A DNA stretch of 64,000 nucleotides from an uncultured bacterium (GTDB lineage Bacteria > Muiribacteriota > Ozemobacteria > Ozemobacterales > Ozemobacteraceae). Shown here piece after piece: positions 35,187 to 44,447 of the stretch. Within the stretch, counting starts at the first letter, position 1. Each line of letters starts with the position of its first letter. The stretch lies in NCBI GenBank assembly GCA_937949615.1, contig CALEDQ010000008.1, positions 372,001 to 436,000 of the forward strand, in the 5' to 3' direction. A model generated the notes under the pieces. The model saw only the letters and a list, made by a program, of their open reading frames with translations, did no database searches and was not told where the DNA came from. The translations under genes and the position numbers were made by a program.

Positions 35187-38100
35187 TCAGACCTTTTTCA
35201 CGCCCGGACCGTTGATGCTGCTGCGGCCGGTGTTGCTGCCAGCCACATTTATCTGAGTGCCGATGCGTTCTTTGAGCATGGCGACGTGCGAAATCACTCC
35301 GATCAGCTTGCCATCCTGCTGCAGGCCGGCGAGAGTGTCGAGCGCCACCTGCAGAGCGTCGTCGTCGAGAGTGCCGAAGCCCTCGTCGAGAAACAGCGAA
35401 TCGACCCGCACCTTTTTACTGGCCAGCTTTGACAGGCCGAGAGCCAGCGAAAGGCTCACGATAAAGCTCTCGCCGCCAGAGAGGTTTTTGGTCGAACGTA
35501 TTTCACCGGCCTGATACTTGTCGATGACCATCAGTTCGAGCAGATCCTGCGGGTCGCGCGTCAGAAGATATCTGCCGGTCATTTTTTCGAGCTGCTGATT
35601 GGCAAGACTGATAATAACGCCAAAAGTCAGCCCCTGAGCAAATCGCGAGAATTTCTGACCGTCTCTCGAGCCAATCAGCTCGTTGAGCAGCTCCCACTTC
35701 CGGCACTCGACCGACTGCCGGTCAAGCTCGCTTTTGCGGGTGCTGATGATTTCAAGAGCCCGCCGGTTATCCTCGAGTTTCTGCTTCAGCCCGCCAATGG
35801 TCTCACCCAGAAGTTTTACGAGAGCGGCCTTTTCGGCAACCGCTGCCTTGAGATCATCTGCGGCAGCATCGGTCAATCTCAGCTGCAGTTCACGCGCCAG
35901 CTGCTCTTCTCTGTCTTTGAGTCTGGTGCAGGTTTCCGCCACGCGCGCATCGAGTTCCTGTGCCTGTCTGGCCAGGGCCTGGCGCTGCTGCGGGCTCATG
36001 CGGCAGCCAGCAAACATGGCTTCGTCGGCAAAACCCTTCTGTTCGAGTTTTACAACAAAACCCTTTTCGAGCCCAGCCAGTTCAAGACTTCGGCGCGCAA
36101 TCGCCTCTTTCAGCCCGGCAATCTGTATTTTGGCTTCATTACGGCGACTGCGCACCTCTTCGACCGCCGCCACAGTCTTCTGCAGCTGTTTCTCAGCCTG
36201 AGCGATCTGTTTTTCGCCACTTTGCTCTTCTTCGTCAGGGTCACGGCTGCCGAAAAGAGTCTGCCGTTCAGCCACCAGCCCGCGCATTACCTCATCAATA
36301 CCCGCAATCGCCTGTTTTCGGCTGCTTAATGAATCTCTGAGAGCAGCAACGGTGGCTTCAAGAGCTTTAAGGTCGGCAACGGTTTTCTGCAGTCTGGCTT
36401 CGGCGGCCGTTTTCCGGCTCTGTGCTTCCTGCCAGGCTTGCAGCCTTGTCTGCAGCGAAGTGATCAGGGCGCCATGATCGGTAACCGCAACTTCGGCGAT
36501 TCCGAGATCAGACAGCTTCTTCGCAAAACTTTTTCTGGCGGCGGCAAGCTTATTGCTGGCCTCTTCGGCCAGTTTTCTGCGGTCAAGAACGGCCTTTGCC
36601 GCATTCTGGGCAGCCTCACCCGCCTGCAGCATCCGGCCCTCGGCCTTGAGCAGCTTTCTCGCCAGCTCATGCCCGGCAGCCTGCATTGTATTGATCTGCG
36701 CTTCAAGGGCTTCGACCCCGGCGATAACCGTCTCCAGCTCCGCCGTGCGTTTCTGATTGTCATCGAGCTCCGGAATATTGCCCAGCGCAAACGGGTGTTC
36801 GGTTGCGCCGCAAAGCGGGCATGGCCGGCCATCTTCGAGAACCCGGCGCCGGTCGGCTTCATAACCGGCAATCGTTTTGATAAAACCCGCTTCTCTGAGC
36901 AGACTATCACGCTCGGCCTTGTATTCACGCAGTAATTTTCCGGCAAGGCGCTGACTCTGTTCTTCTATTTTCGCCTTCAAAGCCTTTTCAGCCGCCTCGG
37001 TTTCGCTCCTGAGGCTGTTGAATTCTTTTTCAGCGGCTTCCCGTTCTCTGGTGGCAGCGGCCGCGTTTTTTTCTTCTTTTTCAAGTTCTTGCAGGCGCTG
37101 TGAGACTTCGTCTTCAACCGGCCCGAGGCCGTCGGCAAGCTCACTGATCACCGCAAACTGCTCGATCAGTATCGCGTCACGGGCATTTTCGGCGAGAAAA
37201 CCGCCGATCTGTTCGAGTTCTTCGCTGTTTTTTTTCTCGGCCGCGGTCAGCTTTTTTCTCTGCTGTTCCTGCGCTTCGAGCTGCGACTCGCCAGTTCTGC
37301 ACTCGGCCTCGGCGGCCGCCAGCGTCTGCCGGTGCCCGGTCACTTTGACATCGAGCGCACGCACCTGCTGCCAGACTGACTTTTGCCCGGCATGTGCATT
37401 TTTAAGAGCGACGACCTGCTGTTCTGTTTCCTGCAGCAGTTTTTCCTGTTCACTGCAGGCCTTTTCAAGAGCGGGAAACCCGCCTTCGGCAGCGGCCAGA
37501 GACTCACTGTCGTTTTTCTGCTGCTGCCTGGTCATCGTCAGAGCAGTAAAATCAGCGTCAAGCTCGGCCGCTTTTCCGGCCAGTTCGAGTCGGTCACGTT
37601 CGGGCCTGAAAGCGGCCAGCAGTCTGTCGTTTTCGGCAGCTTCGCTGCTGATTCTGGCAATATCCGAGCGCAGAGTCTCGATGCCGGTCAGCCATTGCAG
37701 CGCCCGCAGAGCAGTCGCATGTTTCTGCACTGCTTCCGTTTCTTCGGTCTGCTTCTGAGCGAGCTCGGCTTTTGTCTGGGCTTCTTCTTCCGGCAGCAGA
37801 ATCTTTACGCCTCTGATTTCGGCATTGAGGGTTTCGAGCCTGGCTTTCTCGGCGCTGTAGCGATCGAAGACCCGGCCGGAAATACGACTGAAGACATCGC
37901 CGCCGGTAATCTGTTCGAGAATCGGCGCGCGATCCCTGGCCGGTGTCTGCAGAAAGGCGGCAAAACTGCCCTGTGCCAGCAGAATCGACCTGGTAAACTG
38001 CATGAAGGTCATGCCGGTCTTGTTTTCGATGACTTCAGCGACCTGCGATTTCTTGCTCTCGATCAGTTCGCCGGTGTCGGCGTCAGAAATTTCGTGGGTG

Positions 38101-38435
38101 GGTTCCTGCAGGTTGCCGCCTGGGCTGCGTCTGGCACGCGTCTGGCTCCAGTGGCACCTGAACCGGCCGAGCTGCGACTCGAATACGACTTCGGCAAAAC
38201 ATTCGGCGGTTTTTCGCGACATGATCTCGTTGCTGCTTTTCACGACCTTCTTCAGTCTGGGGGTCATGCCGTAAAGCGCCAGGCTGATCGCATCGAGAAT
38301 CGTCGACTTGCCGGAACCGGTCGGCCCGGTGATCGCAAAAATACCATTGGCCAGGTAGGCCGGATCGGTGAAGTCAATCAGCCATTCACCATAAAGGGAA
38401 TTCAGATTTTTAAAACGCAGCTGCTGTATCTTCAT
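35187..38435 (-). CDS. sbcC: SbcC nuclease ATPase subunit
   Basis: 1082 residues, the Rad50-like partner of SbcD. N-terminal Walker A GPTGSGKSTILDA; long coiled coils on both sides of a zinc hook CPLCG near residue 538; C-terminal ABC signature LSGGESFIVSL and Walker B LFLDEGFGTLDDD. The complex cuts hairpins and processes double-strand ends. Length is typical of the family. It starts 11 nt after the sbcD stop and the two are co-transcribed. Confidence 0.95.
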   Translation of the reverse strand: MKIQQLRFKNLNSLYGEWLIDFTDPAYLANGIFAITGPTGSGKSTILDAISLALYGMTPRLKKVVKSSNEIMSRKTAECFAEVVFESQLGRFRCHWSQTRARRSPGGNLQEPTHEISDADTGELIESKKSQVAEVIENKTGMTFMQFTRSILLAQGSFAAFLQTPARDRAPILEQITGGDVFSRISGRVFDRYSAEKARLETLNAEIRGVKILLPEEEAQTKAELAQKQTEETEAVQKHATALRALQWLTGIETLRSDIARISSEAAENDRLLAAFRPERDRLELAGKAAELDADFTALTMTRQQQKNDSESLAAAEGGFPALEKACSEQEKLLQETEQQVVALKNAHAGQKSVWQQVRALDVKVTGHRQTLAAAEAECRTGESQLEAQEQQRKKLTAAEKKNSEELEQIGGFLAENARDAILIEQFAVISELADGLGPVEDEVSQRLQELEKEEKNAAAATREREAAEKEFNSLRSETEAAEKALKAKIEEQSQRLAGKLLREYKAERDSLLREAGFIKTIAGYEADRRRVLEDGRPCPLCGATEHPFALGNIPELDDNQKRTAELETVIAGVEALEAQINTMQAAGHELARKLLKAEGRMLQAGEAAQNAAKAVLDRRKLAEEASNKLAAARKSFAKKLSDLGIAEVAVTDHGALITSLQTRLQAWQEAQSRKTAAEARLQKTVADLKALEATVAALRDSLSSRKQAIAGIDEVMRGLVAERQTLFGSRDPDEEEQSGEKQIAQAEKQLQKTVAAVEEVRSRRNEAKIQIAGLKEAIARRSLELAGLEKGFVVKLEQKGFADEAMFAGCRMSPQQRQALARQAQELDARVAETCTRLKDREEQLARELQLRLTDAAADDLKAAVAEKAALVKLLGETIGGLKQKLEDNRRALEIISTRKSELDRQSVECRKWELLNELIGSRDGQKFSRFAQGLTFGVIISLANQQLEKMTGRYLLTRDPQDLLELMVIDKYQAGEIRSTKNLSGGESFIVSLSLALGLSKLASKKVRVDSLFLDEGFGTLDDDALQVALDTLAGLQQDGKLIGVISHVAMLKERIGTQINVAGSNTGRSSINGPGVKKV

Positions 38436-38446
38436 GAATTGGCCCT

Positions 38447-39676
38447 CTATTCCCGGTTACTGTCTTCTTCGGCAAGCGATGTCAGAATTTCAGAGTAGGC
38501 CGCCCGCAGTTCGCGCCATTGCTCTTCGGCAACCCCGTTCATCTCGAGGAACTTCTGAAAAACCCGCTGTTCATCGAGTGCGTCATGTTCAGCCTCGCCG
38601 GCGAGACCTTCGATCAGGCCGCTGACCAGTTTCTGGTTCTTAACCCTGACGATATTTATCTGCGTGCCCTCGACCAGCCTGAAAACTTCATCCTGCAGAT
38701 CAGGCCGCAACTCATCGCCGGTGTAGTCGACTTCGACCCAGGCATTGCTGTTTTCGGTTATCAAAGCTTTCAGGCACGACCTGATCTGCTCGAAAGAGCC
38801 GGTTAATCGTCGCAGCGGCCGGCAGCAGGGCACCGCAATCTCTTCGACCGCAGGGGTTCTGCCGCTGAATTCTACGAGCAGCACCTGTTTCTGCTGCCCG
38901 GCTTCGCCGAAGCCCATGGCAAGCGGCGAGCCACAATAGCGGAAGTGGTTTTTACCGCCCACTTTCTGAGCGACATGCAGGTGCCCCAGCGCCAGATAAT
39001 CGATCGCTGCCGGAAAAACGTCGGTCGGGGCATGTGCCAGCGTGCCGACATACAGTTCTCTGACGCCGTCATCCTCGCTGACCTGGCCGCCCTGGGTAAA
39101 CAGATGGCCAGTAGCGATCAGCGGAATATCGCCGTCGTTTTTGCGCAGTTCGTCGGCGACCGCGCACACCCGTGCGTAATGTTCCCTGATGCCCTGCAGC
39201 AGCTTCGCGCCTTTCTCTTCGATAGTTTCGCCCGCTTCGACGCTGCGGATATCGCGATCGCGCAGATAGGGCACGGCGCACACCACCGCCAGCGGTTTCC
39301 CGGTTCGCCTGTTTTTGAGGGTAACGACCTCATCTTCGGGGTTTTCACCGGCCGCCCCGATGACATGAACGCTGAGGGCTTTGAGAATTTCTCTGGGGGC
39401 ATCGAGAAACGAGGGCGAATCATGGTTGCCGGCAACAACGATCACGTGGTGGCAGCACGACCCCGCCAGCCCGGCGAGAAACCGGTAATACAGTTCCTGC
39501 GCCCGGTTCGGCGGCGCGGTATTGTCGAAAATATCGCCAGCCACGACCAGTGCGTCGACCTGCCTGTCGGTGATCGTCTGCGTCAGCCAGCCAAGAAAGC
39601 TTTCGAACTCATCATACCTTTTAAAAGTTTCCAGCGACCGGCCAAGATGCCAGTCAGAAGTATGCAACACCCGCAT
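38447..39676 (-). CDS. sbcD: SbcD nuclease subunit
   Basis: 409 residues, Mre11-like metallophosphoesterase: LHTSDWHLGRSLE, VVAGDIFDNTAPPN, VVAGNHDSP, ALGHLHVAQ give the metal-binding residues. SD GGGAGGG before the ATG at 39676. First gene of the sbcDC operon. The gene marks the edge of GC-rich core sequence; the next gene downstream in coordinate (39769) belongs to the AT-richer island. Confidence 0.95.
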   Translation of the reverse strand: MRVLHTSDWHLGRSLETFKRYDEFESFLGWLTQTITDRQVDALVVAGDIFDNTAPPNRAQELYYRFLAGLAGSCCHHVIVVAGNHDSPSFLDAPREILKALSVHVIGAAGENPEDEVVTLKNRRTGKPLAVVCAVPYLRDRDIRSVEAGETIEEKGAKLLQGIREHYARVCAVADELRKNDGDIPLIATGHLFTQGGQVSEDDGVRELYVGTLAHAPTDVFPAAIDYLALGHLHVAQKVGGKNHFRYCGSPLAMGFGEAGQQKQVLLVEFSGRTPAVEEIAVPCCRPLRRLTGSFEQIRSCLKALITENSNAWVEVDYTGDELRPDLQDEVFRLVEGTQINIVRVKNQKLVSGLIEGLAGEAEHDALDEQRVFQKFLEMNGVAEEQWRELRAAYSEILTSLAEEDSNRE

Positions 39677-39768
39677 TCACACCCTCCCTGCACTACCCGC
39701 GAATCCTTCCCCGCATTATCATGAATTGATAAATACAACGTCCGGAAACTTCTGCCTCGGTACACCTG

Positions 39769-40323
39769 TCAGACCGTTGTCTGGTTCATTTTTTGCCATT
39801 CTTTTTTCAGTATGGAATAAACAAACTGATCATATCTATTTTCTTTTATCCAGTAGTGTTCTCGATTCTTTCCGTCAAGTATAAACCCATTTTTTACCAG
39901 CACTTTTTGTGAAGCAATGTTAATTTCAGATGTCGTTGCATATATTTTGTTTATGGGTTGCTCGGTTGCGCGGAAAATCTCAGTAACAAACGCTTTCACC
40001 AGAGCAGCCCCGATTTTTTTTCCGCGTGCTTTTTCCGGCAGATAAAACCCGATTTCCAGGCTCTGATTTCTTGGATTATAATCGAATGCCCTGATTTCAC
40101 CCAGCATTTCGTTACTGCCAGAGTCTTTTATCTCTCTGATCATGTTCCCCGGCACAGCCATCCATGCTTCAAGTTTATCAATATATTCATCTACGGAACC
40201 AATCTCTTTTACGGGCCGACAGGTAAAATACCCATGATTGGCTTCATTTTTTTTCCAGTTATAGATCGTAGAGAAATCAGGCCTCGCTGGCTTTTCAAGT
40301 AAATACATATTCCCTGCCACCAT
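39769..40323 (-). CDS. GNAT-family N-acetyltransferase (RimJ/RimL type)
   Basis: 184 residues. Acetyl-CoA-binding signature LPEKARGKKIGAALV and the later helix NIASQKVLVKNGF fit RimJ/RimL-like acetyltransferases, which modify protein N-termini, polyamines, antibiotics or toxins. Base composition is AT-rich compared with sbcD. A second ATG five codons in (MYLLEKPA) is a possible start. GNAT genes are frequent cargo in integron cassettes and toxin modules. Substrate cannot be deduced. Confidence 0.8.
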   Translation of the reverse strand: MVAGNMYLLEKPARPDFSTIYNWKKNEANHGYFTCRPVKEIGSVDEYIDKLEAWMAVPGNMIREIKDSGSNEMLGEIRAFDYNPRNQSLEIGFYLPEKARGKKIGAALVKAFVTEIFRATEQPINKIYATTSEINIASQKVLVKNGFILDGKNREHYWIKENRYDQFVYSILKKEWQKMNQTTV

Positions 40324-40395
40324 TCAACTTTCCATAACGATGAATCATTTTTTTCTCAAACAAAGCACCGTTCGAGAGCATTATAGAAAAGCGAT

Positions 40396-41007
40396 TTATT
40401 GCCAGATATAGTAATAAAAGAAAGGCAAAAACACCAACGATAAAATTCCCCAGATTAAAAATATTAAAGAAAATAAACAAATCAGCGGAGTTCCCTGGCT
40501 GTCTATTCCAGGCCCCTCCCAATATAAAATCAACCAGCTCGACAATAGAAGTAAAAATGGCATCGATGTAATTTGAATATAAAAAAGTAATAACATGGCG
40601 GGAATCATGGGATTCACGTCTATCTGGACTGTTTGTAAAATTACCGTAATAAGGAAGAACGGGACCAGACTAACTGATGAAAAAATTGTCCGCTTTGGAA
40701 TACCTGAAAACAAATATCTAGACTGGTTGTCATTTTCAGGAACACAAAAATTATTCAGATCAATTCGATAGAAAGCAAATGCCAGTATCAGCATTGTTCC
40801 TAAAATTATGGGGATTATATCGATCACTCCCCTGGTTATACTTAGCCAAATCCCGAACCAGATAAAAGAGAAAAAATATAGTAATATTGCCTGAAGAATC
40901 AGAGCAAAACAGCCCCATTTCTCATTAGCGCCAGGAAATATAAATTCATTTTGCAATGGCAAACCAAGCCAGTTTATCAATTTAGTCAAAAAAGCCGGGT
41001 ATCTCAT
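40396..41007 (-). CDS. Multi-pass membrane protein, unknown function
   Basis: 203 residues from the ATG at 41007, chosen for SD GGAAGG 6 nt upstream; an upstream TTG (41031) lacks one. About five membrane helices (LILQAILLYFFSFIWFGIWL, IIPIILGTMLILAFAF, LVPFFLITVILQTVQI, MLLLFYIQITSMPFLLLL, FSLIFLIWGILSLVFLPFF). AT-rich. No domain recognised. Lies between the GNAT and an orphan antitoxin. Confidence 0.6.
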   Translation of the reverse strand: MRYPAFLTKLINWLGLPLQNEFIFPGANEKWGCFALILQAILLYFFSFIWFGIWLSITRGVIDIIPIILGTMLILAFAFYRIDLNNFCVPENDNQSRYLFSGIPKRTIFSSVSLVPFFLITVILQTVQIDVNPMIPAMLLLFYIQITSMPFLLLLSSWLILYWEGPGIDSQGTPLICLFSLIFLIWGILSLVFLPFFYYYIWQ

Positions 41008-41089
41008 ACAAGCCTTCCAATAGCCTCTCAAAAATTCAGTGTAGAATGTTTTTTATCGCCACTATGGTATCAATTAAAGCTTTTTTAAT

Positions 41090-41323
41090 TCACTTTTTGA
41101 TTCGCTTTCCAATATCTTTAAAAGCCGGCTCGCCTGGGATTGTCTGAACTTTTCCGGTTTCAAGCTCATCGATTCTTTTTTCTGATTCTTCTGCCCACGC
41201 CCTGTCGATTTCTGCGCAACTGGGAGAATTCAGGCTTCTCAACAATTTTTCAGCCAGGTAAATCCGATCTTCGCACGGCAAAGAAAGTAGCTTTTCTTCC
41301 AGTTTCGTCGTTGCTGCCTTCAC
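41090..41323 (-). CDS. Antitoxin-like protein (addiction module component family), orphan
   Basis: 77 residues if started at GTG 41323, which has an ideal SD (AAGGAGG, 5 nt gap) and gives the family's usual length and start (KAATTKLEEKLLSLP). An in-frame ATG at 41395 would add 24 residues with no SD. The pattern LSLPCEDRIYLAEKLLRSL with a short Glu-rich tail fits the small helical antitoxins paired with RelE-type toxins. No toxin gene is next to it, so it is an orphan or its toxin is lost. Confidence 0.6.
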   Translation of the reverse strand: MKAATTKLEEKLLSLPCEDRIYLAEKLLRSLNSPSCAEIDRAWAEESEKRIDELETGKVQTIPGEPAFKDIGKRIKK

Positions 41324-41460
41324 AAGAGCCTCCTTACGACCTCCCATTGTAGTGTAAATTAATCTTTTGGGCAATTCTATGTATTCATATCTCATATAAC
41401 ACCGCTAATCAGCCACGCGTCTTTTTTTTGTCGACTGAATTAGGCTTGCCGGAAATTGTT

Positions 41461-42843
41461 TCATACATCAGACTGCTGCGGATCAACCCATTCATATATA
41501 ATATGATCAAATTTATTACCATCATAATCCAGCACAAGACCTTTGTAACCAATAATCCTGAATACTAATCTGTAGGTCATCGAAATTAGATGGTTTCGAA
41601 TATGCCAGAATTCTTCCTCTCTTTTAAAATCAATAATGTTGCCATGAGCAAGATATGGTCGAGCCTTCTGCCAAATTTTCTTTTGGGTTTTCGTTATCAC
41701 ACCCTGCTCAACAAGAACATCCATCCTCTTCGACAACGAAGGCGAATAAAGCATCGAGAGAAGTCCCTTAGCCCTTCCTAAGATTTCGTCATCAAGGTTC
41801 CAAGCCCCAATATGCTGAACTAGGTCTTGAATCTTATTTTTATAGTCGTCTCCCTCAGCAGCACGGCTTTCCAGTGAAGAGAAAATGAGATTAACACAAA
41901 ACTCTATGTAAATTGAAAGCGAAATAAGAAAGCCCTGAAGCGTCCCTCTACTAGCGAGACACAACTCAGCAAAACCATTTGTCATTTCAAGAGGCTCGAA
42001 TTGTTGAATCGACTTACATTTGCCCAAGTAGGCACAAAATGCTTTCCAAAATGAATCTCTGGTATTCAGCCCACCTGAAAAAGGAGGTATCATTCCACTT
42101 TTGATAGACTTTGGTGTTGCTCTTATTAATAGTAGAGCGTGCTTTTCAAAATGGCGGATGATCATTCTAGGATATATTGTTCGTGCAACAAGAAATGTTA
42201 GAGCTTCTGAAATCCAGTTCTCAATATATGGCGAGGTGAAATTACTGCCATTAGACGCTGTTACATGGAGTCGCGATTTATCCGAGCTTTTCTGAAATTT
42301 GATTACAGAATCATCAAAAATAACCTCGTGATGATCTCCCCAATGGCTTGTTGAGATAACCTCTTCGCCATGGAAGCTTTGTATCTTGGCCGTTCCGGCC
42401 ATAGGCAAATCGAAATTTTCTGAAAAAATCAATTCGGTGGTGTTTGTAGTTGAGTCCCCTTTATGCTTTTCAACACGTGTCACCAGCTGGTCTAATTCCC
42501 CCTCAACTAGCAAATATGGTTCCTGAAACAGGTTTACTCTCGGAATCGACCACCCTCCAGACCATTTCATTCCGTCATAGCCTTTTGCAAACAGCCGAAG
42601 GTTAGTTTTTTGGGGATTATTCTCTTCCCTAGCTTGCTTCAAATATTTGAAGATTTCTTCATTTAACTGAATCTGATTGTACACTTTATATGATAGACAA
42701 CCGACCTTATTGCCTCTAATAACTCCGGGACCTTTAAAAATAGGAGGTTGATGGTCTTCAAAGCGATGGATTTCAATATCGACACAATCTATTTCGATCT
42801 GCTTTCCGACATATTTTTCTGGCAGACTACTCAAGAATACCAT
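41461..42843 (-). CDS. HEPN-domain protein, candidate abortive-infection RNase (ApeA-like)
   Basis: 460 residues. The C-terminal third is all-helical and contains the HEPN R-x4-H motif as RPYLAH (Arg395, His400), which in HEPN ribonucleases forms the active site. The N-terminal two thirds (beta-rich, with WISEALTFLVARTIYPRM) resembles the ApeA N-terminal domain class in overall layout. ApeA-type proteins are known single-gene phage defences. AT-rich, in a minus-strand island with toxin-antitoxin and TIR genes. The RNase motif is seen; the ApeA link is inference. Confidence 0.65.
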   Translation of the reverse strand: MVFLSSLPEKYVGKQIEIDCVDIEIHRFEDHQPPIFKGPGVIRGNKVGCLSYKVYNQIQLNEEIFKYLKQAREENNPQKTNLRLFAKGYDGMKWSGGWSIPRVNLFQEPYLLVEGELDQLVTRVEKHKGDSTTNTTELIFSENFDLPMAGTAKIQSFHGEEVISTSHWGDHHEVIFDDSVIKFQKSSDKSRLHVTASNGSNFTSPYIENWISEALTFLVARTIYPRMIIRHFEKHALLLIRATPKSIKSGMIPPFSGGLNTRDSFWKAFCAYLGKCKSIQQFEPLEMTNGFAELCLASRGTLQGFLISLSIYIEFCVNLIFSSLESRAAEGDDYKNKIQDLVQHIGAWNLDDEILGRAKGLLSMLYSPSLSKRMDVLVEQGVITKTQKKIWQKARPYLAHGNIIDFKREEEFWHIRNHLISMTYRLVFRIIGYKGLVLDYDGNKFDHIIYEWVDPQQSDV

Positions 42844-42993
42844 TTGAAATTTTTCTCCTGTATGCCATTAAGGTCGAACCACATTTTGTCCGAGCGGCTC
42901 CACCTCAACAATCAATTTCAGAAACACTGCCGAAGGCACGCCGACCGAAGAGGCGGGCTCGGTGGTTGCGTAAGCAAGACCCGTTATTCAAAC
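42844..42993. other. Gap with degenerate attC-like sequence
   Basis: 150 nt between the toxin and the HEPN gene. Read on the minus strand, from the toxin's last codons (TGCGTCGACGC) onward it resembles the integron-type site at 46273-46374: shared TGCGTCGAC, ACGGGTyTTGCTTwCGCAA and GCCCGyCTC blocks. The terminal RYYYAAC/GTTRRRY boxes are not recognisable. It includes a 39-nt repeat (42908-42946) related to 46067-46105. Confidence 0.45.
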
Positions 42994-43362
42994 TCATTTT
43001 CTGCGTCGACGCACTTTTTCGACGGTGAATTTTTCATTTTTTAAGAATCGTTCGAGTAAGACGTCATCAACATTTTTTCGGGAATCAAAAGCAGCTAAGA
43101 TATAGACGTTTTCAAAAGAGACTCTGTACACAATTCGCCATGGTGCAACAACCAATTCCCGAAACAAAAGAAAGCCCTGTCCTTCAAATTCTGGAACTAT
43201 TCTGCCTCGAAAAGGTAAATAGTCCAGCTGAGAAACTTCTGTTTTGATCTTTTTTAAAATCTGTCCGGCAGTATTGGAATTTTCGGAAGCAATGTAGGAA
43301 ATCAAACTCTCAAGATCAAGTGCAGCTTGTTCAGACCAATTTATTTTAAACCTTTTTTTCAT
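42994..43362 (-). CDS. ParE/RelE-superfamily toxin
   Basis: 122 residues, RelE/ParE fold: NWSEQAALDLESLISYI, LPFRGRIVPEFE, FRELVVAPWRIVYRVSFENVYILAAFDSRK. ParE-type toxins poison gyrase and RelE-types cut mRNA; the sequence alone leans to ParE. It overlaps the upstream antitoxin gene by 17 nt, giving tight coupling. The last codons lie inside an attC-like sequence. Confidence 0.8.
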   Translation of the reverse strand: MKKRFKINWSEQAALDLESLISYIASENSNTAGQILKKIKTEVSQLDYLPFRGRIVPEFEGQGFLLFRELVVAPWRIVYRVSFENVYILAAFDSRKNVDDVLLERFLKNEKFTVEKVRRRRK

Positions 43363-43633
43363 GTTTCTTCAGCTTATTTTCAATACTGTTAAAGACTGAT
43401 TCATTATCAATAACTTTACCCTGGCGAACCTCCTCTTCACTCATTGAAACCAGCTTCAAAAGTGAAAGTGCTTTACACATTGATTCGTAGCTTTCAGGAT
43501 CCTGCAAAACAGCCTTTGCTTCACCATTTTGAGTGATTATTATTGGTCTATGGGTTTCGTTGATGTATTTCAACAGCTCAGCTGCATTGGCCTTGAGATA
43601 GGTAATGGGTTTTATGTCCGATAAATGTGCCAT
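43346..43633 (-). CDS. Phd/YefM-family antitoxin
   Basis: 95 residues from ATG 43633 (SD GGAGG 8 nt upstream; an in-frame GTG at 43642 is too close to the SD). Phd/YefM pattern: IKPITYLKANAAELLKYINE, PIIITQNGEAKAVLQDPESYE, then an acidic toxin-binding tail. Partner of the ParE-like toxin downstream. An inverted repeat just upstream suggests autorepression. Confidence 0.82.
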   Translation of the reverse strand: MAHLSDIKPITYLKANAAELLKYINETHRPIIITQNGEAKAVLQDPESYESMCKALSLLKLVSMSEEEVRQGKVIDNESVFNSIENKLKKHEKKV

Positions 43634-43644
43634 TTTTTTCACCT

Positions 43645-43676
43645 CCGGTCCTTTTAAGATACCATAAAAGAACCGG
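43645..43676. promoter_or_regulatory. Palindromic operator of the toxin-antitoxin operon
   Basis: CCGGTCCTTTTA, 8-nt spacer, TAAAAGAACCGG: arms match at 11 of 12 positions. It lies 12 nt upstream of the antitoxin ATG and overlaps the SD, a fitting place for Phd-type autorepression. Position and symmetry are seen; the function is inferred. Confidence 0.65.
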
Positions 43677-43871
43677 CGATGTTGGTTTTATTCTGATTTC
43701 CATTTTTTCGTCGAACGGCTGCCGAGAGCGGAAGCCGAGCGCAGCCATCGGCGCAGTTTTTATCAAATTTTCTCATTTTTCAATTGCTCTCAACGCCTTT
43801 AAATTCGCACTATATTGCCGCAGGGTCCCATTAACAACAAGAAATCCAATTATTTAAAGTTTTATCGTTGT

Positions 43872-44336
43872 TTACAGATCCTGAAAAAACCATTTTCCAC
43901 CTATTTTTACAATTGATATCGAATACGTCTTACTGGCAATTTCAATGGCGAGTTCACCTAATCTAACGCCATATCTATTATAGGGGCCAACCCTCCTTAA
44001 TTGAGCCGATTTAAGTGTTTCACCCAATACAGGCATTTTATCTGGAGCTTTTTGAAAGACTTGTTGATAATTATCTTTGTCTGTAATTAACTCAATGGCC
44101 TTTTCAATGTTTTTAGCTTCTAGTGCCTGAGCTAACTCATTGATACTGGCCAATACAGCTATTTTCTCTTGTTCAAAATTTTCTGGAATTCCTGGAGGCA
44201 TATATGATGTAGTAACATTTGCTGCTGAAGATTTCGTGTAAAAAAAATCAAGGATTCTTCTGCCATTATCCGGAACCATGGCAGCGGTAAGCAGAAAAAC
44301 AATAATTGTTGAGACCCAATAGTAAATAATATTCAT
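43872..44336 (-). CDS. Small anchored protein, tandem paralogue A
   Basis: 154 residues: an N-terminal membrane anchor or uncleaved signal (YYWVSTIIVFLLTAAMVP), Ser/Pro linker, a helical part (ELAQALEAKNIEKAIEL) and a beta-rich end (KIGGKWFFQDL). The C-terminal form is common in DUF-type secreted proteins (nuclear-transport-factor-like). It is a clear duplicate of the protein encoded next. Function unknown. Confidence 0.65.
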   Translation of the reverse strand: MNIIYYWVSTIIVFLLTAAMVPDNGRRILDFFYTKSSAANVTTSYMPPGIPENFEQEKIAVLASINELAQALEAKNIEKAIELITDKDNYQQVFQKAPDKMPVLGETLKSAQLRRVGPYNRYGVRLGELAIEIASKTYSISIVKIGGKWFFQDL

Positions 44337-44447
44337 AGTATCGATACGGTCAGCTATATTCGGCTGTTTTTCTTTTCAGCAATTCTAAATTGCATACTAC
44401 GCAGCTTTGATCGAATTTTGCATTTAATTGTCTTAATTTTATCATTT

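Noticed and set aside
40295..40522. 75-codon minus frame overlapping the end of the membrane protein
   Set aside because: Out of frame with the membrane protein and hydrophobic only because it shares its sequence; no SD.
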